A stretch of 64,000 bases of DNA, taken from positions 186,001 to 250,000 of the forward strand of contig CALYLX010000146.1 in assembly GCA_944990035.1 (NCBI GenBank), written 5' to 3'. The stretch's first letter is position 1. Each line of letters opens with the position of its first letter. The notes under the pieces are model-generated. The model was not told where the DNA came from. It made no database searches and saw nothing but the letters and a program-made list of their open reading frames with translations. The position numbers were made by a program, and so were the translations under genes. Of the stretch, positions 22,556-35,631 are shown in pieces. Source of the stretch: Clitopilus passeckerianus (taxonomy: Eukaryota > Basidiomycota > Agaricomycetes > Agaricales > Entolomataceae).

Positions 22556-25500
22556 ATGAGTTCCTATACACTCGCTGACAACACTCATTACTTACCAGGA
22601 CACTCTATTGCTCATCATACGCATGTAAAGACTGAGGCCGACGCTTCTCCGGACTTATTGACACCAAGCATCTCCTCCTTGAACCAGTTTAACTTCAAAT
22701 TCCCCCCACCAACATCCTCTTCACCTCACCCTTCACTTTCATCATCTCGACATCCATCAGAAGCGCCAGGATTACCTCAAAGTCATCTATACCGCTTTGG
22801 ATCTCGAATACCAAGTTTCGGGCAACAGTTTCCTCGCTCTTCTTGGCCCCCATCTCCTACGTCAAGGCACCTCCCATCCACCATGGTCAACGGCTCAAGC
22901 AAATACGATTTTGGAGGCTCCCATCATTCAATGGCGTATAGTGACGAATATGATGATGTCTCTGAGCTTGTAGAACTTGGCCCCGGCGCACATTCGTCAC
23001 TTCTTGGTGGTGATCCTAATTCAAAACAAGTCAGACGCCGTAGCAGTAAGGGTGCGTGTTTTGCATTTTGGGGTTCTCTTGGTGGGATAACCCTTGCCCC
23101 CACCGAACCCCTTATCTCGTATCTAGTTCCTTGAACTCAAGTCTGACGCTATTCTTTCAGCATGCGACCAGTGTCGGAAATCCAAATGCAAATGTGAACG
23201 GACTACCCCAGGAGAATCTTGCAAGAGCTGTATCCTTCTCGGAACCCGTGAGTCGCCGTCGCTTTGCGCTAACGTTCCTTTGTTGTTACTGCAAACCACT
23301 GGTCCGAACCCTTGATCTTTTCCCGGCATCTTGACCAGACCCCAACCCCATTAAGAAGTTTATTCTCGAGCTTTCGTTGATGCCCACCTAAACATCTTAT
23401 TTTTTGCCTGAAACCGCCGGTCTAACTAAAATCTTCCCCTTCGTTTATTAGCTTGCACATTTTTGGGACCATCACGCAAACGTGGCCCTCCCAAGGGATA
23501 TATTGACGCCATTGAAGCACGGTTGCACCAAACAGAAGCCTTGCTTGGTATTATTCTCGCTGCAAGCGACACCCGTGCCCAGACGCTTCTTCGTGACATA
23601 GGCCAGGTAAGTACAATCGACATCTCTTTCCCCAAATTACGGTGACAATACCGTAACTCTTATCTCCTATTCATCGGATGTCTTGTGATCGCCTTTGCTG
23701 ATCCACCAAACTCCTGTTCACAGGACCCTTTAGCGAAGGAGATTATCAATCGCGTCGACAATTCACCTTATGGTGTCAAGGGTCGAAAACGTAGTGGGCC
23801 CGAGGGTAAGCCTCGTGCAGGACACCAGGCTTCTAGCTCCGAATCATCCCCGTCAGAGACACCAGAAGAGCCTAAGATTGATCTAACATCGACTCAGTAC
23901 GTTGCCTTCCTCTTTCGCGAAGATGCGAACCTGCTCATCATTGATCATCCTAGCCCCTCTCTCGAATGGCAAGACAGTGTCTCTGCAATGCTGCGCAATC
24001 TTGGCGATCGGAGTGCTACTAGCCCAGAATCAGCTGGATTGTCGACAAAACCCCGGCTTCTGTCGAAGTCAAGTGCTCCAACCCTGGGGTCGGCTTCCCG
24101 ACCGGCACTTCATGTTGATTTGACAGACGCCCGTTCAACAGGGACCAACGAAGAGGGCTCGCCAGATCCCCGGCGTTTACGTCGACGTGTCGACGACAAT
24201 ACGATTGATGACGAAAACGCCGCTCGCCCTACTAGCTCCACCGGTTCTGCCTCTGTCAGATCACACATTCGAACTTCCTCCTCAATCCAATCGCTCCGTC
24301 ACTCTACCGTCAGCCCACAAGAGGACGATGAACCCGATTCAGAAAGTGATGATGATTTGAGGGGTGCTGTCGGACAACTTAGTCTCAACGAGGATGCCCA
24401 AGTCAGGTATCACGGCAAAGCAAGTGGTCTTCATTTGCTCAGCGGAGAGGAACGTGCAGATGCAAGGAACGCAGGCGGTATTTGGTATGAGCAATTTTCT
24501 CACTTCCCCCGATCATGGCCTGTATACTAATCGCACTCTTGATAGGCGATTCCCTAAGGCAAGAGTCTGGCCGCGTCTTCCTACCGCAAGCGCCTCGACT
24601 CTGGATCGTGAAGATGAACATAGGCGCTACTTGCCAAGTGTTGCCGTTCAGGACCATCTATTGGATCTGTACTTCAAACACGTACACCCCGTCTTCCCTG
24701 TCATTCATAAACGTGCCTTTTACGAGGCATTGATGGGACAGTAAGTAGTTCCATTTTTCATATCGCACTCGAGGCACTGAGTTTTATGTATTAGGAACCG
24801 GCAGCCGTCTACCGATACGGGCAGCCTATCGCCTCTTGCTTGCCATAGACAATATGTGCCCACGCTTTTGCTGCTGGCCATGTTCTCGATTGCGGCTCGT
24901 TATTCCGAAGACCCTGGCTCTCCTCGCCCTGCAGATTCTTCCCTCATGTGGGAGGCTGGTGATCAGTACCTCGACCACGCAAAAGCAATTCTGGATAGTT
25001 CTTACGCCGCATCCCGTCCATCTACTTGCCAGGCTCTTCTCCTCATGGGTTACAGGGAGATTGGCATAGGGGCAATGGCATTGGCCTGGACCTATATCGG
25101 TATGGCAATCCGCATGGCCCAGGATCTCGGCATGCACAGAAGAGCGGATGGCTGGGCAAGAGAAGGTTTGGGTGGCCGACTATTCGGCGACTGGGAACTC
25201 CATGAAAGGAAACGAATCTGGTACGCCTGCGTGATAATGGACCGTTATGTTTCGACCTATATCGGTATGCTTCTTTTACTCAGAGTTCCCGAATCCCCCA
25301 ACTAAAGCTGTGCGGTTTCCAGGTCGGCCATTAATGGTTTTCGAACGCGATTTCGATACCCTCATGCCAAATGAGGACGACGTAAGTTTTTTCGGCTTAG
25401 TGGCTCTACGAAGGGATTATCTCATGACCTGCACAGCCCGAAGAGGTCGAGGAGTGGGTGCAGGCCCAGAGTGCTGCAAACTCTACCGCTCAAGAGGGCA

Positions 25501-27036
25501 GGTCAATCTCTTGCTTCAATGCATCCGCGGAGCTTTGTGAGTTCTTGAATCCATCGGAGCTATTCTCGGTTCGGAGCTAACAAGTCCCTCAGCGATTATT
25601 CTTGGAAGGATTGTGCTGAGCATATACTCGGTCCGGCCCGTCACGAGTCGCTACATCGAAGCTCAAAGCCTCGAAGGCATGCTCGACAAATGGTATATCG
25701 AGTTGCACGACAATCTCCGGTTCGATTCTGGATCATCTAAGCGTCCCATTCCGCCTGCCCACGTGCTTACATTACACATGCAATATTGGTGTGCTGTGCT
25801 GCTCCTTCATCGGCCTTTGTATGTAGTCCTCCTGCTCAGCGGTCTCGCTATCTAAATTGTCCACTATAGCATCAAACAAGTACTTGGGACCCCAAAGGAC
25901 AAGGGGTGAGTTTACCCCGTGCTGTCGCTTTGAAAAATTGCTAACAAGCCATCAAGCAGCGAGGACACGGAAGACAAGGACCTCAGAGCCATTTCAGAAA
26001 AGAGTTCAGAACTCTCAAGCGGGGCTGCAAATCACATAACCTCGATTGGTGAGTTCGCCGTTCTCGGTCATCCCACATGATAGACTCTTATTTCTGTTCA
26101 ATTCGACAGCGGCTACTTATGCCCAGACATATGACCTCAAACAATCGGCCGTTTTCTTGTGCTACTACATTTTTACTGCAAGCATCATGCACGTTACCAA
26201 TCGTAAGTTACATTGTCACATAACTTGCACTGTGCTTGATTAACACGGACGGCCAGTCACTGCCCGACCGAACGATCCCCAAGCCCGAATAGGCCTCACT
26301 AAATGCATGGAGATCCTGAAAGGATTGGAAATCGTTTGGCCAAGCGCTGGCCGAGCACTCGAGCTGCTGCGGGGGTCCAAGGTGAATTCCAAGGAGGTTG
26401 ACCTCTCAGCCCTCACGGTTCCCCAAGTCCGACGCAAGCGGTCTGCCAAGCAAGCTCTCAACGACACGATGGACCGGAATGTCTACCTTTCCTCGAATGT
26501 TCCCGTTTCCAGGGAGAACGTCGAGATGCGGGCCCCGTCTTACAACCAGCAAGTTGATAGCCAGGGGCAGTACCCGATGCACGACCCTGCAGTACGACCA
26601 GATGCGACGGCATCGTCAACCAACGTCTCTTACCTACCTCCGCAGCCGTCCTATGATCGCTGGGCGTCTGAAGGCAGTGACCAGCTCGGATACATCAATT
26701 CACTATCGACATCGGTCCTCCCCCAGCTTTACAGCACAGGGCTCGATGATCGTTCCTCGGCACGGTACCCATCTCAACCACCCATGCAAACTCGCACACC
26801 CAGTCAGAGTCGATACCCTCAATACTGGAATGACTTCTCGACGTTCCCTCAACTAGGAACGGCTTATCCTGGTTACAACGTCAACGAACAAGCCCCAACA
26901 GTTCACCAGCCCCAGCCATCTTCCCAGATTTATCTGAACGAACCTTATAACTTATATAGTAAGTTTCTTCGACGCCGGATACTCTTGCCGACTGCTCATT
27001 GTTTCTTCTTCAGATCAACATCCTTCCGAACGATAA
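22556..27036 (+). CDS. Zn(II)2Cys6 fungal-specific transcription factor
   Basis: Start ATG 22556 (MSSYTLADNTHYLPGHS) is followed by a Ser/Pro-rich N-terminal region. Then comes the binuclear zinc cluster ACDQCRKSKCKCERTTPG with ESCKSCILLGTPCTF (C-x2-C-x6-C-x8-C-x2-C-x6-C), split by two introns. The linker FLGPSRKRGPPKGYIDAIEA and RLHQTEALLGII forms a predicted dimerisation coil. A long acidic/Ser-rich region precedes the fungal_trans middle homology domain (HVHPVFPVIHKRAFYEAL, LLLAMFSIAARYSEDP, GAMALAWTYIGMAIRMAQDL, HERKRIWYACVIMDRY). The C-terminus is Gln/Pro/Tyr-rich and ends NQHPSER after a final intron. It should bind CGG-type sites as a dimer and regulate transcription. The overall plan resembles XlnR-type carbon regulators, but the targets cannot be read from sequence. 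About ten introns; a long 5' region precedes it. Confidence 0.88.
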
Positions 27037-27412
27037 TTTCTATCATCCCATACTTTCCAACATGTATCAAACAAGTCTCTATGGTTGGTAGAGTGTTCAA
27101 AAACAAAAATCTCAGTTGCTGTATCAATGTTGTCAATTATCCCTATATTGTAGTAACCTATGCAAAAGGGACGATGTATCCTACAAAAGGACGTGTCTAT
27201 TGTAATTTCTTTATACTATGGAACTTTAAGTAATAAATGTTCAATTCTCCGTATGAAAAAACTTTTCAAAAAGATTAGATTAGATGCGTTTTATTGAGTG
27301 CACGGTGTGTGACTTTCGGACCGATACCCTAATCCGGTCAATGTCATGTGGGATTCTCGCGCACGTCCCCAGTTTGTTGTTTCCAAACACCCTCTCCTCA
27401 TCGTCATCCACG
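27037..27412. other. Intergenic region
   Basis: Spacer between the Zn2Cys6 gene and the Sds3-family gene, both on plus. It is AT-rich at about 27050-27270, consistent with a 3' UTR. An in-frame extension of the next gene runs back to 27284, but it is hydrophobic/Cys-rich and probably 5' leader. Confidence 0.5.
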
Positions 27413-30400
27413 ATGGCTGGCTCTACCATTTCACTCGACTCTCTAAGCTCGCCATCACCGTCACCGTCACCGCCGCCAGAGGCAAATTTACACCTTGAAC
27501 CGAATAACGGTGGTCTTGACACCGGCTCAGAGCTCTCTGAACTCACCGAGGAGGAACAAGAGTCTGATAAAAGACGCAGCCTTCCGAGAAAGAGCAAGAA
27601 ATCTAGCAGCTCAGACGACGGAGACAGCTCTTCGCGTTATAGGAAGACCAGGAAGAACAACAGCCTCGTACCTGGACCCATGTGGAATTGGGTAGAACCC
27701 AAGTCTGCCTCCTCCTCAAAGGTAGTGGAGGAAGAAGAGGAAGAAGAGGTCGCGGGGCCACCCAGAGCCATGGAAGAGGAAGAAGAAGACGAAGATATGG
27801 AAGACGACGGAGAGGAAGACTTCAACGCTCCCCGTCAAGTCGCCAACGACGACGATCCTCCCGAGGATTCAGCGCCTGCGAATGGCGCAGATGACGATGA
27901 CTACGTCTCTGTGCATGAAGATGATCGACCGCCTCGTTCTCGCACGAAAACCCCCAAACAAAGACGGCTGAATGGCATTTCAACGAAAAATGTTGACCAT
28001 GACGCCTCTCTTGGCCCCGAGCAGTCTGGGCCTTCACACGAGAATGGCGACGACGCCGAAGACGAGGCTTCAGACAATGAGGCCGGCCCACCTCAAGCAG
28101 ATAGCGATAATGATACACAATCCGAAGACGAGGACGAAGACGCTGGCGCTGAGGACGGCACACCTCTTGCCGGCGAGGGCGTTACCTCGGGTCTAGCCTC
28201 CCCGAAGAGCATCTCCAATGCTCTCCTTCAAGCAGTTGTCGATGTAACCGCGCCCGCTGTCGAAGATATTGCACCTCTCAATGCTGCTGCTGCCGCGTCA
28301 TCTATTATTGGTGCCACCAGCGTGATCATTCCCTCGTCAACCTCCCCTTCTACTCCAACATCCTCCCGTTCAGCATCGCCTGCGTCCTCACGATCAGCCT
28401 CTCCTGCGCCTGAGGAAGACGGAGATGAAGCATCGACTGACCCAAAAGGCGCTAAAGGAGCATCTGGGCCCTCTGCGGCTGCCAATACAATGGATGTTGA
28501 TGCACCCGAACCTAGTGCCATTGATGAACAGGAGAACGATGCTGATGTCGATGAACAAGATATGGAAGTCGAGTCAGATCTGCAACCAGCTCATCGGGCT
28601 GAAGCCCTAGACGTTCTCGCGCGTATCGAACTCAGATTTGCTCTACTGCGAGAGCGAGTTTATGTCGAAAAAATGGAGGCTTTGGCCTGGGAGGAGTCAC
28701 TCATCAACGAAGGTATTTATAATTCATGTCTTCTGACACCTGATGCTAACCCGCGGTTTCTAGATATCCATCCTGAGCTTATTCACCTACAAAACGAATT
28801 GACAAGTAGGCGCGACAAACGCCTTCAACTGGCGGAGAGGAAGCGCGAATTCGAAATCGAGAATGTTCGCAAACGCCGGCGAGCAGACGAATCTTCGGTT
28901 TGGAGCTGGTGGAAGGTTTGCTATTTGTCAAATATATACCAAAGGGCTTCACCTAATACTTCGGCTTAGTTCTCTCGCGACGAACTTCAAACCGAGATGA
29001 TAACAGAGGTTAACAGAAAGAGGCGTCGCATGGAGAGGGAAAGACGAGCCTTTGAACGTCCTCATCCAGGTAAATTTGAATTGTGTGCAAGCCAACTTTG
29101 GTTCAGTTCTGACACATGTATTTAGTTCGCAGGATACCAGTCCTTCCTCATGATATACCACCTACACCATCCATTCGAAAGGTTATAAAGGCATATTCTG
29201 TCGGCCGAACTCGCCGTGGTAGCGAGAAGCCGCCGCCATTGCAAGGCACCCAACAGAAGCTCGACTATCCAGAATTAACTGCTCTCGATATGCCAGATAT
29301 TGCGCAAGACCTGGAGTTCCTGTACCAGGCTAGGCTGGAGCGCGAAAGAGGGCGCGGGGGCATCCCTAATTTTGCCTTCGATCACAATCGACAGCTGCCC
29401 ATTAATGCCGGCGTTGGCTTGAATGGGACACAGCTCGGGCCCGTTGGATATGATCAGTACGACCCAAACCTGCCACCTAACACTTATAATGGGCCTCCTG
29501 TAAACCCTATTTTTCGAGCATCCTTTCCAGTACAGCAACAACCTCCTGGATTTCATCCACATGACACCCACCCATCTGTCGCCCCCCCTTCAAATGCACC
29601 ATACCCTGGTCCCAGTGGTCCTAGAAATCTCCAGTCGCAACCTTCGCACCTAGCCTCGCAGCCACTACAGACCATGGGTGGGCCTCATCCGGTACAGCAT
29701 GGGTATCCTCCGCAAGGCCCGCCCCCGTTCCCTCAGGAGATGGTTGGAAGTGGTCCTCCCGGAGGGCAGATGTTACCCCATTCTGCTTACCCCAATGGAC
29801 CTCAACACCTAATGAGGCGATCACCTTCTCCAAACATGAATGGCGGAATGCCTCCAGTTGGGCCAGGGAAACCGGGTTGGGATGGCCAGCCCCCATCCAT
29901 GAATGGGCCTTACAGAGGTGAATGGGAGGACAACCGGGATCGAAGAGTACGGGAGAAGAGAGAAAAGGAGAAAGAAAGAGAGATGCTGGAGGCCGAAAGC
30001 AGGCAGCGTGAGGCTCATCATATGCATCAGCCTCCTCCATCGGGAGGTGGGTCGCATAGGTATGCCACAGCCCCTCATCATCACCCCCACCCAGTACAGG
30101 CGCCTCATAGGCATCCCAATGGTGCGCATCATCATCATCACCGGCACGGTCATGTGCATGTTCATCATCACCACCACCCTTCATCAGCACCTCCTAGTGG
30201 GCGTGCTACACCACCCTTAGGTGCATCTGGACCACCTCGTAGCCCCAGGCGTGAGTTTGATGGAGGACGTCCTCACCCTGGACACAGTCAGCATCCACCA
30301 GAGGTGCTTAGCCTTTCTAAGCCAGGCATGTCTCATTCTCATGGCCACTGGAAAGGCGAAGAACCACCACCACCTCACCAACCTCATGAATACCGGGACG

Positions 30401-31419
30401 TCCGAAATGCTCACCCCGGAAGATCTAATTTGATGGATGACCATGATCGACCAGCACCCCTCCCCTTCGCTATGTCATCTTCGTCGGTGACATCCTCTGC
30501 CAATCAACATCAACCTCCAGGAAATGGCACAGCTTCGCCTCATGGTCCATGGGACGATAAATACCGCCACGGTCCCGGCCTTCCGCCTCCTGGCGCTCCT
30601 TATTCTGGATCTTCGATTGACGAAAGTCGTCTTCCACCCCGTTCACCGCCTCATCGATATGCTCCCGGACCGGGAGGGCCTTCGAACCGTGATCGAGGGC
30701 ATCCGCTTTCCAGCTCGAACCAGCCACAGTCTTCAAGACAAGACTCGTTAGGATTGTCGCCCCCAAGATCAAGCAATCGTGAGAACCGACCTCTTCTCCA
30801 GCCTGCTAGCCCTAGCGGAAGCTCCGCACCATACCCCAACCTACAGCGGTCTCCCACCCGGTATGGGTCCTCTTCTCATCCTAACCGCTCGCCGCCCATT
30901 AGTCTAAAAATGGGTCGTTCGTCTCCTCCGTTGGGCAATAAATTGCTCTCAGGACCCTCATTGCCTCCTCCTGTCCCTTCGTCCTACTCCCCACGTCTGT
31001 CTGGTCCCGGCCGCACCGTGACTCCCACTGGCCGAGCTCCTTTGGATGATGGATCTGCTATCAAGAATGGAACCATGGCTTCTTCATCATCATATCCCGG
31101 CAGTAATAATCTCCGGACATCTTCACCTTTTGCACCTTATCCTCCATCCTCCAACTCTCATCCCAGCCTGACAAGCTCAGGCGGGTCTCGGTCTCTACTT
31201 GGACCATATCCAAGTAGCGGAAACGCAAATGATAGAGAACGAGACTGGCCTCGGGACAGAGAACGCGACAGGATGAGCGAAAGAGAGTGGATGGAGCGTG
31301 AGCGCGATAGGGACAGGGAAAGAGAACGCCTGACGTCCCCTCCCCCTCATTTAGGCCCTCCTCCACCACCCCTTTCATCCTCAAAAATGAGCGTTCCTCA
31401 AATGGTTGAAGGACGCTGA
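27413..31419 (+). CDS. SDS3: Sds3-family subunit of Rpd3/Sin3 histone deacetylase complex
   Basis: The start at 27413 gives MAGSTISLDSLSSPSPSPSP, then long acidic, Ser-rich, probably disordered sequence. The recognisable core is the coiled Sds3 domain: ALDVLARIELRFALLRERVY, VEKMEALAWEESLINE, HPELIHLQNELTSRRDKRLQ and ERKREFEIENVRKRRRADE. Sds3/Dep1 proteins use this helix to assemble the Sin3-HDAC co-repressor. Three introns interrupt the core (about 28713-28763, 28917-28969 and 29072-29127). The rest is one large exon of about 760 codons, Pro/Ser/Gly-rich, with a His-rich tract (about 30085-30180) and RERDRE-type charged repeats near the end. It is longer than yeast Sds3 because of the tails. 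Nuclear. No other function suggested. Confidence 0.8.
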
Positions 31420-31788
31420 TTGACATCTCAAACACAAATTGCATCTCTTACTGTTTTCTTGTATATGTATTTGTTCAGGTTCTATTCCCTCTCAACGGAA
31501 CGTCGTTAAACAATTGTCTTGGTGCTGGTATTAATTTGTCAATGATCTCTAGCCAGCTCGTTGAACACCTTCGTTTATTGTAAATACTCATGTAATTATC
31601 CAGGAATCTGCCAAAATCCATTTAGACTCTATTGCAAGTGGCCTGGCGGCAGTGCACAATCTGCTGCTTTTGGAAGTTTCCCGACATCCGACGGCGTGGG
31701 AATGTCCACTTTGGATTACCCGACTCGGGCGTTGACCTAGAACCATACTCCTCCAGGGCTCTTGTTCAGCTCAAGCTCACTGTTATCG
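31420..31788. other. Intergenic region
   Basis: Spacer between two plus-strand nuclear-protein genes, with an AT-rich 3' UTR side at about 31440-31600. No gene was seen. Confidence 0.5.
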
Positions 31789-33928
31789 ATGTCAGACTCA
31801 GGCGACGATATTGACGATGAACTCTTTGCATTGGCCACCTCAAATACTGACAAGAAGCGCAAAAAGCGATCCGGAACCTCCTCCAAGGTCTCGAAGAAGC
31901 GCAAGGCCGAGTGAGTTGTCAATGGTCTCCTTATACTTTCTCAATTCTGTACTGACAACTGCTTTGAATTATCAGTATGACAGACTCGGAAGACGACGAG
32001 GAAGAGAACCCATACCCGTTAGAAGGCAAATATACGGATGAGGCTGACAGACAACGGTGAGGTCTAGACAAAGGCAAATGATTTAGAGCAGCGTCTCATG
32101 TTTGGCTAACCACTACCTCTTTCGTACTATCATCAACCTACCATGCTGCTCATCGATGAAAGGCTCATGCAGATGTCCGAGATGGAGAGAGAGGAGATAT
32201 TGGCCTCGCGAATGGAGCTTATCGAGAAGGCAAATATGAAGCGGCAGCTACAACAAATGGTGCGAGACCAACATGGCAGTACGTCGGATAGTGTTTCGCG
32301 GGCGGCGAAGAGTAAGTTCTGCATTATCATCTCGCCTTGAACAAAGCTCAATGTCCTTGCAGGACCACATGCGGCGAGGGTGCCACCACCGAGAAGACAA
32401 GGAAACTCGACGAACTGAAGGCGAAACGGAAGGCTAGGGACCAGAAGCATAGAGTAGGCGCCTCTCTGATCTTGCATGGTGGGATTGGGCTGACCTCAAA
32501 GCAAGGGCTCGCCGAGACGGGATCGTTCTTCCTCGCCCATGGACATGGATATTTCTGACGATGAGTCGGAGGAAGGCCAGTTTACCAAGGACGACGAAGA
32601 GGAAGAGCGAGCAGGAAAGCTTCTGAACCGGTCTCCGATCGACCAGCCTCTCACCGTTCAAGACCTCGAATTGGTCCGCCTCACAAGAAACAGCATCGCC
32701 AAACATTATTTGGCTCCCTGGTTCCAAGATTATGTACAAGGCTAGTTGCTGTCTTAGTCTGCTTCTGTGTTATCTCACTAGTAAGTAGATGCTTGGGTCC
32801 GCTATCTTGTTGGCAACGATAATGGTCATCCCGTATATCGTATCGCCCAAATCACAAGTATGTATTCCTGCTCCCTTCCCCAACTGTGTTGTCTCACGCA
32901 TATCGATCAGGTCTTGGTTCCGACCTTGTCAAACCATACAAGATCAATGACCAGACAGCTAACCAGATGTTTGAACTCAAGCATGGCAAGTCAGCGCGTC
33001 TTTTCCCAATGGACAAGGTATCCAATGCACCATTCGAAAGGGTTTGCCATCCTATTCTCTCCATCGATTGCTCCGATGCTTAGTTGCCACTAGAAAGAGT
33101 TCGAGCGATTAGAAGCAACTTGTTTGAACGAAGAAGTTAAACTTCCCACCACCAAGCAAGTCAGAGCCAAGGCAGCCCAAATTCACAAACTCCTGAATCA
33201 ACCAGTCACAGAGGTACCGTATGGCTCGCCACCCCTACCATCCATTGTACTGAAGGGTTGTCTACAGAGTGATATCAATGCTATGATAGCCCGCAGGAAC
33301 GAGCTCAGTGCTGCCCAGAGGCCCGCAGGCCTCTCGACCATGGAGAAATCAAGGCTTAATCAAGCCCGCACCCTAGCACTCCGTCGACATGATCACGTCG
33401 AGGTAGCTGAAATTGATGCCAAACTTGCAGAAATAGCTGCAAATGCTTTGGATCGCCCACGCAGCGAAAATACCGCGGCAGACTTGCTTGCAAAGGTCAA
33501 CGAGAGAAATCGCAAGGCCAACCTGGAAGCTGTAAGAAAGGCCGAGCTTGCAGAATCTGAGAGGAAACGGAAGGAGAGGAGGTTACATGCTTCGGGAACA
33601 GCTACTCCCGTCGACCCTAGCGCGAGGCTGAAGATCATACCAAAGGTGTTTAGTGCTGCTACGCCGACAACAAGGTTAGTTCTCTGATCCTCTCATCGCC
33701 ACCTGATGACCCATCTGCCTTTCTCGCTTGCTCTCCCCTCCTACTCGGACGTCCAGACCAGGAACACCGTCTGTTGACAACAATGGTACCTCGGAGTCGT
33801 CACCTTCTAAGGCAACGGAAAAGCCCATCAACCCATTGCCTCCATCGTCTCTATCGAATACCCGGGCAGCGAAGACCTTCGAAGCCTCTGTTATAGAGTC
33901 AATTGAAATCGATCTCGGCGATTTCTAG
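31789..33928 (+). CDS. RTF1: RTF1, Paf1-complex subunit with Plus3 domain (apparent frameshift)
   Basis: Rtf1 couples RNA polymerase II elongation to H2B ubiquitylation and binds Spt5 through its Plus3 domain. The start at 31789 gives MSDSGDDIDDELFALATSNT, then Lys/acidic stretches, NPYPLEGKYTDEADRQR and LMQMSEMEREEILASRMELI. The histone-modification region has EKTRKLDELKAKRKARDQKH. Plus3 contains VQDLELVRLTRNSIAKHYLA, VRYLVGNDNGHPVYRIAQI, VKPYKINDQTANQMFELKHG and NAPFE. The C-terminus ends ESIEIDLGDF. Introns are short and numerous. One break: after SRAAKRPHAAR the frame runs to a stop, whereas GATTEKTRKLDEL continues in another frame. One extra G in the GGG run at 32378-32380 would repair it, and no alternative splice site does. 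I read it as a probable one-base assembly deletion. Confidence 0.9.
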
Positions 33929-34195
33929 GATGACATCCTCTGTTTCTTGCTCGTTTCTTTGATCGTCCCCAGGTTTCCGGATCGTGTAGTTTGTCGCCAC
34001 CCTATTATTGTTAAATACAACACATTGCATGTACTAGGCCATCGATACATATAATATTATTTCTTGGTATGAATTCTCACATCTGGGCCAGCCAGGCTTC
34101 GGTTGGATGAAATCCGTTGACAGTCTGAGGTAACTCGAGCAAACTGGTGTGATTCCGTGTAGATGGTATGACAGATGCAGGACGTATAAACTTGT

Positions 34196-35404
34196 CTATA
34201 GCAATTCCACAATCTTTTCCACAAGGCTTTGCATTACCTTTGCCTTCTCTTTGCCGATCAGAAGTACCTCCTCATGAGAAACAACTTCAGCGGCCTTGAG
34301 TTCAACCGGCTTGCCTGCAAGCTGAAGAAAAACTGGTGTCTCAGCAACGGATTCTATCATAACCCAAGGAGAAACACACCTCAGCTTCAACCTCTTCCCG
34401 TATGCTGCGATATCCTTCAGGAATAACCACGAAGTTGGTCACCAGACTCATAACCATGACGTTCAAACCCTCTTCCCTGGCTGCCAAAACCTCTGGTACC
34501 GTGCTCATACCCACTACATCAGCGCCAGCATTTCTGAGGAACCTGCCTTCCGCAGGGCTTTCGTATGTAGGGCCGCTCACCCAAGCATATGTACCTTCCG
34601 CGATAGCAGACTTGTCAAGGCCGAGTTTATGGGATGCTAGGAAGAGAAGTCGGCGGAGAACAGGGGAGTAGGCGTCGGAGAGGGGAAGGAAGCGTGGATG
34701 GTTTGGAGATGTTTGTGGTCCGATGAGAGGGTTGAAACCGGAGAGGTTGGGGAGGGCAAGGTGGTCCCGGATGGAAACGACTACGAAAGTTGAAGCATGA
34801 ATGCTTTAGATTTGCGATGGAATTGGATGTAGAGGCGTACTGGTTCCGACTGGTATGTCTGGATTCAAGGATCCTGCGGCATTTGTGACTGCAAAGATGT
34901 GTTAGGCATGTCTATCCATACTAGCGGCTCCTTGAAGGACCGACTGATTAGATGCTCTACACCCAGCCTTGCCATAACCCGAATGGGGTATACAACAGAG
35001 GCGAACGGATGTCCTTCATAAGGGTGGAACTGGATATGTTTGATGAGTAGTTGTATTCTGGTATATTCATTCAGAAAGCTCACTCGTCCAAGCATCGCAA
35101 CTGCAGGAACACCCTCTCCAGATCCAAGCAGCCCGAACGCAAGTGCACTCTTGTGTCCCGGCACTATTCCCCGGGTCTATTCAGCATTCGGGGCAAATAT
35201 TTTAAACTGAAATCTACCTGTGCTCCTTGCAAACCCAGGGATCTTCTCATAGGGTATAATCTGTATCTCCCTGAAGGAATCTGATAGTCCACTGAGGCCA
35301 GATCCGCACACGATACCAACGCGAGGCTTTCCCAACTTCTCTGGCACCAAGGATGCTATTGTGTCTAATGCCTCGACGAAAGGCAGGGGTGGATTTGCGA
35401 CCAT
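34196..35404 (-). CDS. PNP1: Purine nucleoside phosphorylase
   Basis: Cleaves inosine and guanosine with phosphate to the base and ribose-1-phosphate in purine salvage; cytosolic, trimeric family. The start at 35404 gives MVANPPLPFVEALDTIASLV. Motifs in order are VGIVCGSGLSGLSDSF (phosphate loop), VPGHKSALAFG, RFHPYEGHPFASVVYPIRVM, ITNAAGSLNPDIPVG, GTYAWVSGPTYESPAEGRFL and GADVVGMSTVPEVLAAREEG. VMSLVTNFVV supplies the purine-contacting Asn. It ends LVEKIVELL at 34196. Several introns of 48-60 nt are present. This is a complete PNP of about 300 residues. It converges with RTF1 and lies 227 bp downstream of the VWA8 stop on the same strand. Confidence 0.93.
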
Positions 35405-35631
35405 ATTGATTAGAGGTTAGGGAGAGAAACGCAGATATCGGCACTGGGAAGACGGCCCTTCATGGTTGCGCCAGTATACCCGGATCATACAAGGGACGGA
35501 TCATTAGCTGACCATTGACATCCCGCTCTTCCGCCAACCGCCTTCCAATCATCATGGAAATTGGGATATCCACATACAGGTATCATACTTCTACAGAGAT
35601 CTAGGCCTTGAAAACACAGTTGGACAGGATA

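Noticed and set aside
29621..30190. 189-codon minus-strand frame opposite the Sds3 tail
   Set aside because: Shadow of the Pro/His-rich exon on the other strand.
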